From assembly GCA_034509735.1 (NCBI GenBank), contig JACGWO010000003.1:11470001-11534000 (forward strand): DNA of 64,000 nt, in the 5' to 3' direction. A program made the position numbers and the translations under genes. The stretch's first letter is position 1. Each line of letters begins with the position of its first letter. Below are positions 1 to 10,222 of the stretch, in pieces. The stretch is from Sesamum alatum. Its lineage: Eukaryota > Streptophyta > Magnoliopsida > Lamiales > Pedaliaceae. The notes beneath the pieces were generated by a model. It was not told the origin of the DNA, did no database searches, and saw nothing but the letters and a program-made list of their open reading frames with translations.

Positions 1-293
1 TCCTCCTCTATAAATACTCCTAAGTGTTCTCTTTGGAAAAGATGATGAAAAATTGAAGCACACACACATACACACACTTCGGCTCCTCCTCTCTCACTCT
101 CGGCCGCGTTATCTCATGATGTTTTTATTAATCATGAGATACACCAAACGCCCGGGAGATTCAAGGGAACACCCCTTGAACGTGTTTATTTTATCTCGTT
201 TATGCATATTTAAATTCTTGCAATTTTAATTATACCGCGCTTCTGCATTCGCGCTACTCCCGGGCCGATCCACACGCCTTTGCTAGGCTTACA
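1..293 (+). repeat. E1 5' LTR, 3' part, with internal deletion
   Basis: Matches the end of the E1 3' LTR (30036-30657). A TATA-like TATAAATA is at 9-16, followed by a CA-rich run. Compared with the 3' LTR, about 350 bp are missing between the segment ending near 110 and the one starting atctcatg. The LTR ends in CA at 293, directly before the primer-binding site. Confidence 0.85.
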
Positions 294-294
294 G

Positions 295-306
295 CAGTAT
301 CAGAGC
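295..306 (+). promoter_or_regulatory. E1 degenerate primer-binding site
   Basis: The bases cagtatcagagc correspond to tggtatcagagc, complementary to the 3' end of plant initiator tRNA-Met, with the first and third bases changed. It lies one base after the LTR end, as expected for first-strand cDNA priming. Confidence 0.75.
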
Positions 307-2435
307 CCGGTTTGCTGTACAGGCCTAGGGTTTTGTGTGCGCTTAAAGCATGAAAACATGTATGGCATGATTTATTTAATTCTTGAAGTTTTAATTATGA
401 AGCATGTCGTTTTCTTGCTTTTAATCATGTATGAATTTTGGTGTTGTTGGTTTCTTGTTTTTCTTGGGAAACGGGAGCAGAAAAATGAAACGGAGAAAAA
501 CGGCACACGCGGCCAGCCGACCGCTGACTACGCACGCAGTGCGCTCAGGCGAGGCGCGTGCACAGGCAGCGGAGCCTTTGCGCGGTAGCCTCGCCAGGCG
601 CGTACAGCGCATGCGGATCCGGTCGGCATGCGCGCAGCCGGATGCCAGGCGCGGACGGATGGCTGGGCGCACGCGCCAGGCCAGTGCCTTGGAGCGCCTG
701 TACGGCCGGTGCGCGGCCAGGGAGGCCGCGCGCGCATGCTCGCATCCAGGCAGATAACGGAGTCTGCGCGCGCAGCCTGCGTGCAGGATGTGCACGCAAG
801 CGTCGCAGCAGGATGGCGCGCGAGGGCAAAGGTGCCTGCTCGCGGCAGCCCGCCACCGCGCGCCAGCGTGCGCGCGCCCGGTCAGGCATGCCCTGCACAC
901 GCACGGACAGCAGGCTGGGCCTGCTGGCCTGTGTGCGGCAGCAGAACGCCACCGGTGGCGGCGACCGGTTAACGTTTACGTTTTTTTTTATTTAATTTTT
1001 TGGAAAATTCTGAAAAATGAGTTTTATTTAATTTTGCATGTTTTCTGAAAGAACATTATTTGGGAGGTTGTTGTATTTGATTTGAAATCCCGGGGTATTA
1101 CTCACCTTCAAATAATGAGGAAGGGTCTTCCTAAACGAGAAAGGTTATTGCCAACATTGTACCATGTCTTTCATACATAACTCGTTTCTTTATCATAGGA
1201 TGATGTGATTGATATCATGGATTATATGCATATGTTTATGTTATTGGATATCATGTAATTATGTGCGTTTATTGAGAATGGATGATCACGAGCCTTAGAC
1301 CGAATGTATGGTTTAATTTGTGTTGGGCATGTGTGCCTCTTTTTGATTTCTCCTTCTCCTCTTCTAGTTGCCTTGGAATAATAAGGCATTCTATCTCCCT
1401 CCTATTGTACTCCCCCCGGGTTTTCGCTTGGGTTTCTTTTTACATATGTAATGAGAGTAGTGTAGGAGTGAGGATTTTTATTTTATGTATTTGGTGGAGA
1501 TGAAGGATGGTCCACATGGAGAGCCCAGAATGGATGATCCAAGGCGTTTCCATGGAGATTTGAAAGAGAAAAGAGACCAAGGCCCATCAACATGTTGATC
1601 GGGTTGCTATTAAATGTAATAGTGTAGGACCAACCCTAGATTGACCATAGATCCACTGCGGGCTCAGTGGGTCGCATAGGATTCGGGTTCGTGATCATCC
1701 AACAGGGGCGTGCTAGACTTTAATTTTGCATGTGAATGGTTTATTTATCATATTACTGCTATGGGATGCAAACTTTAAATTACGCATTAGGGATGAATGC
1801 GTATGTGTATGTGTATGGGATCTCGGTCATTTACAACTCTCACTTGGTAGGACCAAAGTTCAAAATATTAGACCGTCGACAAATGGACATGGACTCTAGG
1901 AGTTCGTCCATGCCTTCCAATCCATGGCATAGTGAGGAAGCTGATTTAGGTCCATATCGTGGTCTCACGAGTCGTAGCACGACTATCGTGCTTAAAAGAA
2001 GCTGCACTATGTCATGAACGAAGAGTAGACTGCTGTTACCTGTCTCACGAGTCATGGAGGTAGCAGTGGGTCTATGATTCGGTTGATTGGGTCGGGTCTA
2101 ACGCCCAAATAACGTGATTCGCTTGGAGTCCTCGGGATCACGTGAAAGGGTGAGACAATTATCTTGGGAATCCCGTGGAACGAGAATGGTATGGTATACC
2201 TCCCACAGGATTCTTCCCATGCGAATTGTAAAATTGGGGTATGGGGAAAATTGCTGTGGATCCCAAGCCCACTAGGAAAGGTTTTCCCGAAAACAACCTT
2301 TGAGAGTATCGTGTTTTCGTATAAATAGTGGGAGCATTAAATGACTAAAGTCCACGCGTTTAATCATTTATTAAAACTTCCGTCTTTTAAAATTCTGCTG
2401 ATAGTAGCTCTGTTCTTTGAAATGTAGATTTAAAA
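307..2435 (+). other. E1 leader between PBS and gag, with GC-rich block
   Basis: Untranslated leader of 2.1 kb. A very GC-rich block (about 487-965) sits in AT-rich flanks. Two copies of ctcacgagtc occur at 1964-1973 and 2044-2053. A TATA-like element is at 2320-2328. The many overlapping frames open in the GC-rich block reflect scarcity of stop codons there; they have no recognisable domains and are not called as genes. The non-GC parts align by eye with the leaders of E2, E3, E4 and E5. Confidence 0.75.
2320..2328 (+). promoter_or_regulatory. TATA-like element before E1 gag
   Basis: TATAAATAG, 116 bp before the gag ATG, within a block (cgtataaatagtggga) that is also present in E2 and nearly so in E3. 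It could be an internal promoter for gag-pol; this is inference from sequence only. Confidence 0.4.
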
Positions 2436-5229
2436 ATGTCTAACAACCCCTTATCAACCATACTTGAGACCAACAAGTTTAATGGAACCAATTACAACGA
2501 CTGGTTACGCAATCTGAGGATAGTCCTAGATTACAAGAACCAAGGCTACGTCATGGACAAGCCGTTCCCTAGGACCTTGCCGGAAGGATCCACGCCAGAA
2601 GAACGTGAGACGTTCGAGACTAGGCATAAGGATAACCAGAAAGTCCGAAGCATCATACTTGCCTCTATGACGAATGAGATTCAGAAGTAGTATGAAAGGC
2701 TATACGATGTCCCTTCCATTATGGCTCGCCTAAAGGATTGCTATGAAGTCCCAGACTGGCATACTAAGTATGTCGCGACGAAGGCGTTCTTTGGAACTAA
2801 AATGACCGAAGGGTCCTCTGTATAAGAGCATGGGGTCAAGATGCTTACTTTGGTGGAAAAGCTCGAGGACCTTAGGGCAGGGCTCGATAACGAGACGTAC
2901 ATAGATGTGATCCTTCAGTCTCTCCCACCCTCCTTCGACCAATTCATTGTTAACTACAACATGAACACACTTGAGAAGGGTATTCATGAGTTAATCAATA
3001 TGTTGGTGCAATACGAGGCAACGACCAAAAATTCTACGCCGTCGGTATTGTTTGCAGATGCTTCAACTTCCAAGACGAAATGCAAGGGTGCCGGACGTTG
3101 GAAAAGGAAGAAGGGAAAAGGAAAAGCCGTCAAAGCAGCTACCAACACTAAGAGTGTTCCCATTGCCATAATGGGGAAAGGCAAAGGAAACGGGAAGGTT
3201 GACTTAAAGCAACAGTTGAGGGCATATGACATATGTATCAATTGCCGTGAGAAAGGGCATTGGAAGAGGGATTGCCCCAAACTCCTCTCCAAACAAGGTA
3301 TCTTTGTGATTGAGGTTAATATGATTACTAACACTGCCTTGCAGTGGAGCTCACATTTGCAATGATTTGCAGGTGCTGAAAAGAAGCAGAAAACTGAGTA
3401 GCGGGGATATGATCCTAAAGCTTGGGAATGGCAAGGCCATCTCGACAGAAGCATTACGATCCGCCACTCTAGTAGTTAGTGATCGCATTAGTATAGAATT
3501 AGAGCAAGTTTATTATGTACCTAGGATGATTAGAAACATCATTTCCATTCCATTGTTAGACAATAGTGGATATGAGTTTATGATAAATAAAATTGCTTTT
3601 ATTTGATGAGGTGTGGTATTGCTCATCTGCTTGGTACGCCTAATAACGGTCTCTATATCTTACAACAAACGAACTTCGTTCTAAACGCTCAACACAAATG
3701 TAAAATAGATAATAACGGGAACGCACAACTGTGGCACGCTAGGCTAGGTCACATTTTCCAAGATAGGATGAAGAAATCGGTAGACTCAAAGAACCTAGAG
3801 GTAGGGGACTTGAGTGAGCTACCAACTTGCGAATCCTGTCTTAGAGGGAAAATGACGAAGAAGCCCTTTGTAGGACAAAGCTGGCTTGCTACAGGTCTGT
3901 TGGAGTTGGTCCATACAGATGTATGTGGACCACTAAGGACGGAAGCCCGAGGTGGGTTCTCCTACTTCATAACCTTCACTGATGATCATTCACGGTATGG
4001 TTATGTATACCTAATGAGGTACAAGTCTGAAGCTCTTGAGAGGTTTAAAGAATTCAGACTTGAAGTTGAGAGCCAAACCGGCTGCAAAATTAAAGTCCTG
4101 CAGTCAGACTGAGGCGGAGAGTACCTTAGTACTAAGTTCCTTAATTATCTTCAAGAAAACGGTATAATCTCTGAATGGACACCTCCCGGGACACCACAGT
4201 TAAATGGGGTCTCTGAAAGGAGGAATTGAACCCTGTTGGACATGGTTCGATCCATGATGAATTTTACCAAATTGCCCTTCTCCTTTTGGGGCTACGCATT
4301 GGAGACTGCGGCCAAGTTATTAAATTTGGCGCCAACCAGCGTATTGACCCAAACGCCATATGAAATATGGCACGGAAAGCCTGCGTCCTACAACTACTTG
4401 AAAGTGTGGGGTAGCCCTGCATACATCACGAAGCTTGTGGGAGACAAGCTAGAATCAAAATCTAGTTTATGCAGGTTCGTTGGATACCCCAAAGAAACTG
4501 AAGGTTATTATTTCTATGACCCCTTGGAACAAAAAGGTATTTGTTTCAAGGAACGCAGGGTTCTTGGAACAAGGCTTTCCAGAGGATATCCAACCTAATG
4601 AATTGATCCTTGAGGAGTCAATTGATGGAAACCAGTCATCAGTGGAAGCCGCGGATTCCTCACTTAGGGGATTCAGGAGGGCTGACCAACCTCAAGAAGT
4701 CCAGCATGCTAGGCACGAAGGACGACCCTAGGAAGGGCCAGCCTCGGTACCTGAACCGCCAACTCTAATACAGTCAGCGCCCATAGTCACCATTGACGTT
4801 CCCCTTCTTCGTAGGTCAACTATAGAGTCACGACCTCCCATAAGATACGGCTTTCTAAACACGACCAGTCTACTGGATAAGAATCCTAAGACATACGGGG
4901 AAGCGATGTCTGACATCGAGTCCGGGAGATGGCTTGAGGCCATGAAAACCGAAATGGATTCCATGAATGAGAACCAAATCTGGACACTTGTAGACCCGCC
5001 CAAAGGGTTTAAGCCAATTGGCTGTAAATGGGTCTATAAGCGCAAACTTGGCATTGATGGAGAAGTCAGAACCTTTAAGGCTAGGCTAGTAGCAAAAGGG
5101 TACACTCAACGACCCGGGGTCGATTTTGAGGACACCTACTCGCCAGTAGCCATGGCTAAGTCCATTCGGATCCTGCTTGCCATAGCAGCATGGTATGACT
5201 AGGAGATATGACAGATGGACGTGAAAACC
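2436..5229 (+). pseudogene. E1 copia gag-pol polyprotein relic (family B)
   Basis: Ty1/copia polyprotein: virus-like particle protein plus enzymes for cDNA synthesis and insertion. The ATG at 2436 starts the same N-terminus (LETNKFNGTNY) as E2 and E3. Gag is followed by a CCHC knuckle (CINCREKGHWKRDC, 3234-3275). The protease segment lacks the Asp-Thr-Gly active-site stretch seen in E3 and E7. The integrase has a pre-integrase zinc region (HARLGH, near 3735), first catalytic Asp in HTDVCGP (3918-3920), second Asp at 4107-4109 and Glu at 4215-4217. RT begins near 4906 and is cut off just after the motif-A Asp (QMDVKT in intact copies). In-frame stops include 2688, 4110 (CGA to TGA), 4227 (CGA to TGA) and one near 5200, besides frameshifts. 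Not functional. Confidence 0.92.
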
Positions 5230-5887
5230 TTGATGAATAAGAAAGTGAAATTCATTTGGCGCATACTTTGTCTGTGTTCACTTTATCTGCTTTATAACTG
5301 TTCGCTACACAAACAAAGCCCACAGACTGAAATCACATTTCGGGGACTGGGACTACGCTTGGCGGTAGGACCATGAAATCAGTTCCGCCCAATCAGTCTG
5401 GAAATCTCCAAGTCAAGGAATCTCCAAAATGGGTACCGAGATTCCACTTGAGACTTGCACTAAGCATTTGTTGTCGTGTTTCATGGACGAGTGACGAGGA
5501 TCGTCTAAGAAGTGTTAGTGGGTCGGCCTGCTGGGGAGCGGCTGACTGAGGTGACTCGTGGGAACCGTCTTACGGAGGACCTTGAGTAGGATCGACTAGG
5601 TATGACGTGAGTTCCCGGTTCCAACGGTACAGGTCAAATCCTTTGACTTGAGGAATTGCTGAGTTTACCTGTACATCGAGATTGTATCTTAGGTATGGTG
5701 AGAGATTGCCAAAATGCAGTTGAGTAGTCATAAGCCATGTCTAGTACAGCCACAGTGTACAACGTGACAGTAGTTTTCAAGAAAGAATCTGTCTCCTGTC
5801 AAAGAGTGTTGACAGTAGTGTCTCACAATACTCTGTGTCTTGTCCCTAAAATCCGTGGCCACAGTAACTGAACAGAGGGGAAGGATT
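5230..5887 (+). repeat. E1 3' LTR, left part (family B)
   Basis: Family-B LTR sequence lacking its first 75-80 bp; it is fused directly to the truncated pol at about 5229. It ends where the E2-E3 array is inserted, and the five bases ggatt at 5883-5887 are repeated at 29468-29472. The LTR resumes there. Confidence 0.85.
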
Positions 5888-7865
5888 TGTTAGAATAGGG
5901 GACTAGAAAGCTAATAGGTTTGGCAATGTGTAACCTATTCGACAACTTGATGTAAATGTAATATTATTATGTGATGAGTAAAATGAGTATTTGTCACTTT
6001 TGGTGCTTACTTTGTTGCGCTCATTTCACATTTGTTAGATCGGTGTTTTACTTATATTGCAACGAAGCCCACACACTACAGTTAACAACTCGTGCAGTTG
6101 GGCCACGCATTGGATGGTGGTCATGAAACCAACTGATTTAGGGTTGGGTCTGAAACGTTCCAAGTCGAGGACCTCGAGACAGGGCATCGAGAATCCTATT
6201 AAGACTTACATCAAAAGTTTTGTTCATTAAATGAGTGCCGTGTTTCATTGGCGATAGGCGTGGGACGCCTACACGATCTTGATGGGTTGGTCGATTGGGA
6301 TCGATCCGACTGGACTGACTCGTGGGGATCATCATATGAAAGCCTTGGAGGCTTGGTTGGTATGATTGGATTTTCCCGGTTCCGATAGTACGGGAGTAGT
6401 CCTCAGACTTGAGGGATCATGGCAGTCGCGTGCACAGGACGGCTGTATCTTGGATGTGGTGAGAGGTGAATCATTCTGTAAGATGATCATCATAAGCCTT
6501 GTCCAGTGCAATCGGAATGTGTAGCGAGGACGGTGGATTCCAAGAAGAGGATCTGTCCCCTGTCAGTATGTGACAGAGGTATCTCCTATGCACTCGGAGG
6601 TACGTTCATGCTTTTTAAAGCTGTGGCTAAAGTGGTTGGTCGAACAGGGAATGGTTTCATGTGTCGACACAATGAAGCATACGTGGTCTCTAGTAGTAAG
6701 CATAGATGCCTAGTCAAGGATGGGAACCGACGCCCAATTCCATACCCTAGACTAAGGCTGGGAGACGGTAGATGGAAGGATCGTACCCGTACGGAATCGG
6801 CGCTTAGATGTTCACGCCAATTCACCTAGTCTCTAGTGCCTTGCACCGTTGCTAGACGGCCACCCATGGTAACGGGCCCTTGTGGGACACGGGCCCAAGT
6901 CTAGCTGAGGGTGAACCTAAAGGATCACACACAAATCACCGAGGAGGTTGAGAGATCGACTTGGAGTCAATCTCGAAGGATAAATAAGTAATTGGATTAC
7001 TTAGGGGAAAGTCCATTGGATGGACGGGCCGATATTGTATCGGACTTTCATTTAATCGAAAAATTGGATTTTCGATTAAATATGGAAAGTTGAGACGTTG
7101 AGACGTTGGATCTTTGAATTGGGTTAAAAGATCAACGAGAATAATTTAAATGGACACTAAATTGGATTTAATGTTGGGTTCGTCATAATTGGATTACGAT
7201 AAAACCCAGTCCGTTAAATTTACTCGAAAGGAAAAATAATTCCTATATTGGAATAGGAAGAAGTTGGACTTCTTCCCTTATTTAAACATGGCCGACATGC
7301 TCCCTTGGAGGAAGCAAAATCAGCCATGTTTCATACTAGGTGGTATGTTGAATTATCTCTTTTGGAAAGAGACAAATCAACTCCAATCAAGCTCTTCCCT
7401 TTTGGTATGATTTGATCATACCATAAATTTTGGTAGGCTTGATTTAAGAATTGATGCTGATTGATTGAAATGAATCTAGACATCACATTAATTATGTATA
7501 TATATTAGAATATACAACACCAAACATGTGTGATTCATTATTCATCTTTTTTTAGAAAAAAGAGAAGACAATTTTCGGATCCTCTCTCCTCTCTCTCTCT
7601 CAACTCTCGGCTTCTCTCCCTCTCTTACACTTGTGTTCTTCACTTGATTTTGAATCAAGAAGAAGAACAGAGTAAGTTTAAGAGAGCACTAATTCATAGT
7701 GTTCTTCTCTTAAACCGATTCCTTCTTAAACCCGTTCTTTTCTAGCAAGAAGAACGTGTGTTTCTTCCAGTGTGGTGTGGATCACCTTTGGCGAATCCAT
7801 ACGTTTGGATTTCGTGAGCATTCCGGAGAAGGAACAACGCAAGTAGCCGGGAGCATACGCTAAAC

Positions 7866-9803
7866 TAGGGGTGCAAGTTGAGCCGAGCCGGCTCGCGAGC
7901 TCGCGAGCCTGCTCGAGCTCGAGCTCAACCATTTATGTTCGTGAGCTCGCGAGCCGGCTCGCGAGCTCACACCTTTTTTTTTAATTTTTGTTTTCAATTT
8001 TTTATTTATACATATTTTTATATATTTAAGTACATTTCAATATTATATTAAGTTTATACTAAAAATTCACTATATATTAGAATTATTAGACAATATATCT
8101 TTTATTTTAATTTTATATAATAAAAAAATATGGTATTTTTATTTATATTGTCTAAAAACAAGCTTAAGCAACATTTTAGTAAGTTTTGATATTCTTTTTG
8201 TAAATGAATATTTAGTATAATGCATATGAATTTTATTGTTATAATTTAAAATCCACTCCATAAAATGTATTTATTTCAAAGTTCTTCATATGATATTAAA
8301 ATATGATATTTTAGTTTATATTATCTAAAATTAAGTTTAATCAACAATTTAGTATGATTTGGTAAATATTGTGTAAATAAATATTTAATATAATGCATAT
8401 GAATTATATCGTTATAATTTCAATATCTACTACAACAAAATGCATTTATTTCAAGATTTATCATATATTAGAATTATTAGTCAATATCTTATATTTTACT
8501 CTTAGATTATATTATATGCTATTTTAGTTTATATTATCTAAAAAAAAGATTAATCAAAAACTTAATACGATTTGATATTTTTTCTAAATAAATATTGAAT
8601 ACATTCCGTACGAATTTTATTGTTGTATTTCAATATTCACTACAACAAAATGCATTTGTTCGAAATTCATCATATATTAGAATTATTAGTCAATATCTCA
8701 TATTTTAGTTTTAAATAATATTAAAATATGGTATTTTAGTTTATATTATCTAAAAAACAGGCTTAATCAACAACTTAGTACGATTTGATATTTTCTTTAA
8801 ATAAATATTTAATACAATTCATACGAATTTTATTGTTGTATTTCAATATTCACTACCACAAAATGCATTTGTTTCGAAATTCATCATATAGTAGAATTAT
8901 TAGTCAATATCTCATATCTTAGTTTTACATGATATTAAAATATGGTATTTTGGTTGATATTATCTAAAAACAAGCTTAATCAACAATTTAGTACATTTCG
9001 ATAATTTTTTTATAAATACATATTTAATACAATTCATGTGAATTTTATCATTATAATTTCAATATCTACTACAGCAAAATGCATTTATTTTAAAATTCAC
9101 CATATATTAGAATTATTAGTCAATATTCATATTTTTGTTTTAGATGGTATTAAAATATGGTATTTTGGTTTATATTATCTAAAAATAAGCATAATCAAGA
9201 ATCTAGTACAATTCATATGAATTTTATTGTTATATTCTTTAATCAATATCCACCATAACAAAATCCATTTATTATTAGTTGTCCCTATATTTATTTAATA
9301 TAATATATATGAATTTTACTGTTATATTTAATATGCACTACAAAATGTATTTGTTATTAGTTATCTTTATCTCGATATATTGTAATATATATATATATAA
9401 CTAAATATATTAGTTATCTCTTTAGTAGATAAATAAATAAATTAAATAATTCATTAATATAATTTGTGGGTGTTAGTTCGAAAATTGAACTTAATTCTTT
9501 TCATCGTATTGCTTTTTTTTTTTTTTGGCTTCATGTGAATGTTTTCTTCTTGATTCTTATTTAAATTTTTGAATAGCGCATTCCAGATTTTAGAATAGTA
9601 CGTATTTTTTTTATTTTTATGTTCTTTTAGGGAAAAAAAAATAACCAAACTCGAGCTCGGCTTGTTCGCGAGCTCGAGCTCGGCTCATGAGCTCGTAAGC
9701 TTGTGAGCTCGGCTCGTGAACTACGAGCTCGAGCTCGACCACCTGAGCTCGAGCTCAGATTTTTGGCCGAGCTCGGCTCAAGCTCGGCTCGTTTGCACCC
9801 CTA
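7866..9803. mobile_element. Non-autonomous hAT-superfamily DNA transposon
   Basis: 1938 bp with perfect 11-bp terminal inverted repeats (taggggtgcaa / ttgcaccccta), flanked by an exact 8-bp duplication cgctaaac (7858-7865 and 9804-9811). Duplication length and TIR start fit hAT elements. The uninterrupted site, with one cgctaaac, is seen in related LTRs at 19589-19596 and 46686-46693. Subterminal regions (about 7877-7965 and 9650-9790) are packed with GAGCTCG/CGAGCC-type motifs. The interior is very AT-rich and has no transposase ORF, so it would need a transposase from elsewhere. Orientation cannot be assigned. Confidence 0.92.
8230..9270. repeat. About 175-218-bp tandem repeats inside the hAT element
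   Basis: The phrase aaaatgcattt (or a one-base variant) recurs near 8262, 8437, 8647, 8859, 9077 and 9256. Each time it is followed by a similar order of motifs: catatattagaattattag, a block with atattaaaatatgg, and tttatattatctaaaa. The spacing is 175-218 bp. Copies are diverged and AT-rich. Confidence 0.75.
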
Positions 9804-10210
9804 CGCTAAACAATCGAAGGTAAAAGTCTCCTTACGCTTTGATTGATTTATTGTATATATCTATGCCCTATGTGTTTAAATATATGTTTCCAATATTTAC
9901 ACATTCTACATCGAACGCCCGGTTGAGCACCAAAAGGTACACCCCTTGGGATTTGTTTATTTAAATTTGATTTAAATTTAAGCACTTTTCTCGCTTTCTC
10001 GCTTCCGCTCGCGCTCCCGGGCGGATCCGCTTGTCCTTCAGTAGATTCTTTGTTATTTTCATCTATGGCCTATGTGTTTAAGTGTATGGTTTTAAACCTT
10101 AATACATCCTACATCGAACGACCGGTTGAGCACCCAATGGTACACCCCTTGGGATTTCTCGCTTCCTCGCTTCCGCTCGCGCTCCCGGGAGGATCCACTT
10201 GTCGTTCAAG

Positions 10211-10222
10211 TGGTATCAGAGC
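10211..10222 (+). promoter_or_regulatory. E2 primer-binding site
   Basis: TGGTATCAGAGC, the perfect plant initiator tRNA-Met complement, two bases after the LTR end. Marks the start of the E2 internal region. Confidence 0.92.

Larger units (their letters stand above)
5888..10208 (+). repeat. LTR1 of the array (5' LTR of E2), interrupted by a hAT element
   Basis: Begins TGTTAGAATAGG directly after the duplicated ggatt and ends TTCA, two bases before the PBS. Without the hAT insertion and its duplication it is about 2.37 kb. The tail is duplicated: one version ends at 10040 and a second, diverged version occupies 10041-10208. LTR2 shares this; LTR3 and the E4 LTR do not. Confidence 0.85.

Noticed and set aside
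294..312. tggtatcagagc-type sites as tRNA genes
   Set aside because: Only the short complement of the tRNA 3' end is present, at LTR borders; there is no cloverleaf or A/B box sequence.
421..1048. Several long overlapping open frames on both strands in the GC-rich part of the E1 leader
   Set aside because: They are open in nearly every frame at once, rich in Arg, Ala and Cys, match no domain, and reflect scarcity of stop codons in GC-rich DNA. The same applies to frames at 20198-20592, 31660-31984 and 35997-36352.
2984..3454. Antisense frames over gag-pol (also 12389-12830, 22385-22842, 47090-47850)
   Set aside because: Shadows of the sense gag-pol coding sequence with no protein signatures of their own.
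6506..6829. Conserved open frame (MQSECVARTV...) recurring in family-A LTRs (also 16231, 27865, 45320)
   Set aside because: It lies inside LTR sequence, the opposite strand is equally open, the copies differ by neutral changes and truncations, and no domain is visible. Conservation follows from LTR homology.
9038..9220. Short frame in the hAT core as a possible transposase remnant
   Set aside because: 60 residues of Ile/Phe/Tyr-rich translation of AT-rich repeats; no RNase H-like fold motifs or hATC dimerisation residues.
8230..9270. Tandem repeats in the hAT core as a CRISPR array
   Set aside because: Repeats are about 200 bp, diverged and without unique spacers, in a plant genome.
7857..9811. 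9-bp duplication (acgctaaac), which would suggest a Mutator element
   Set aside because: The extra a is equally the last base of the 11-bp inverted repeat; assigning it to the TIR gives symmetric ends and an 8-bp duplication, fitting hAT.
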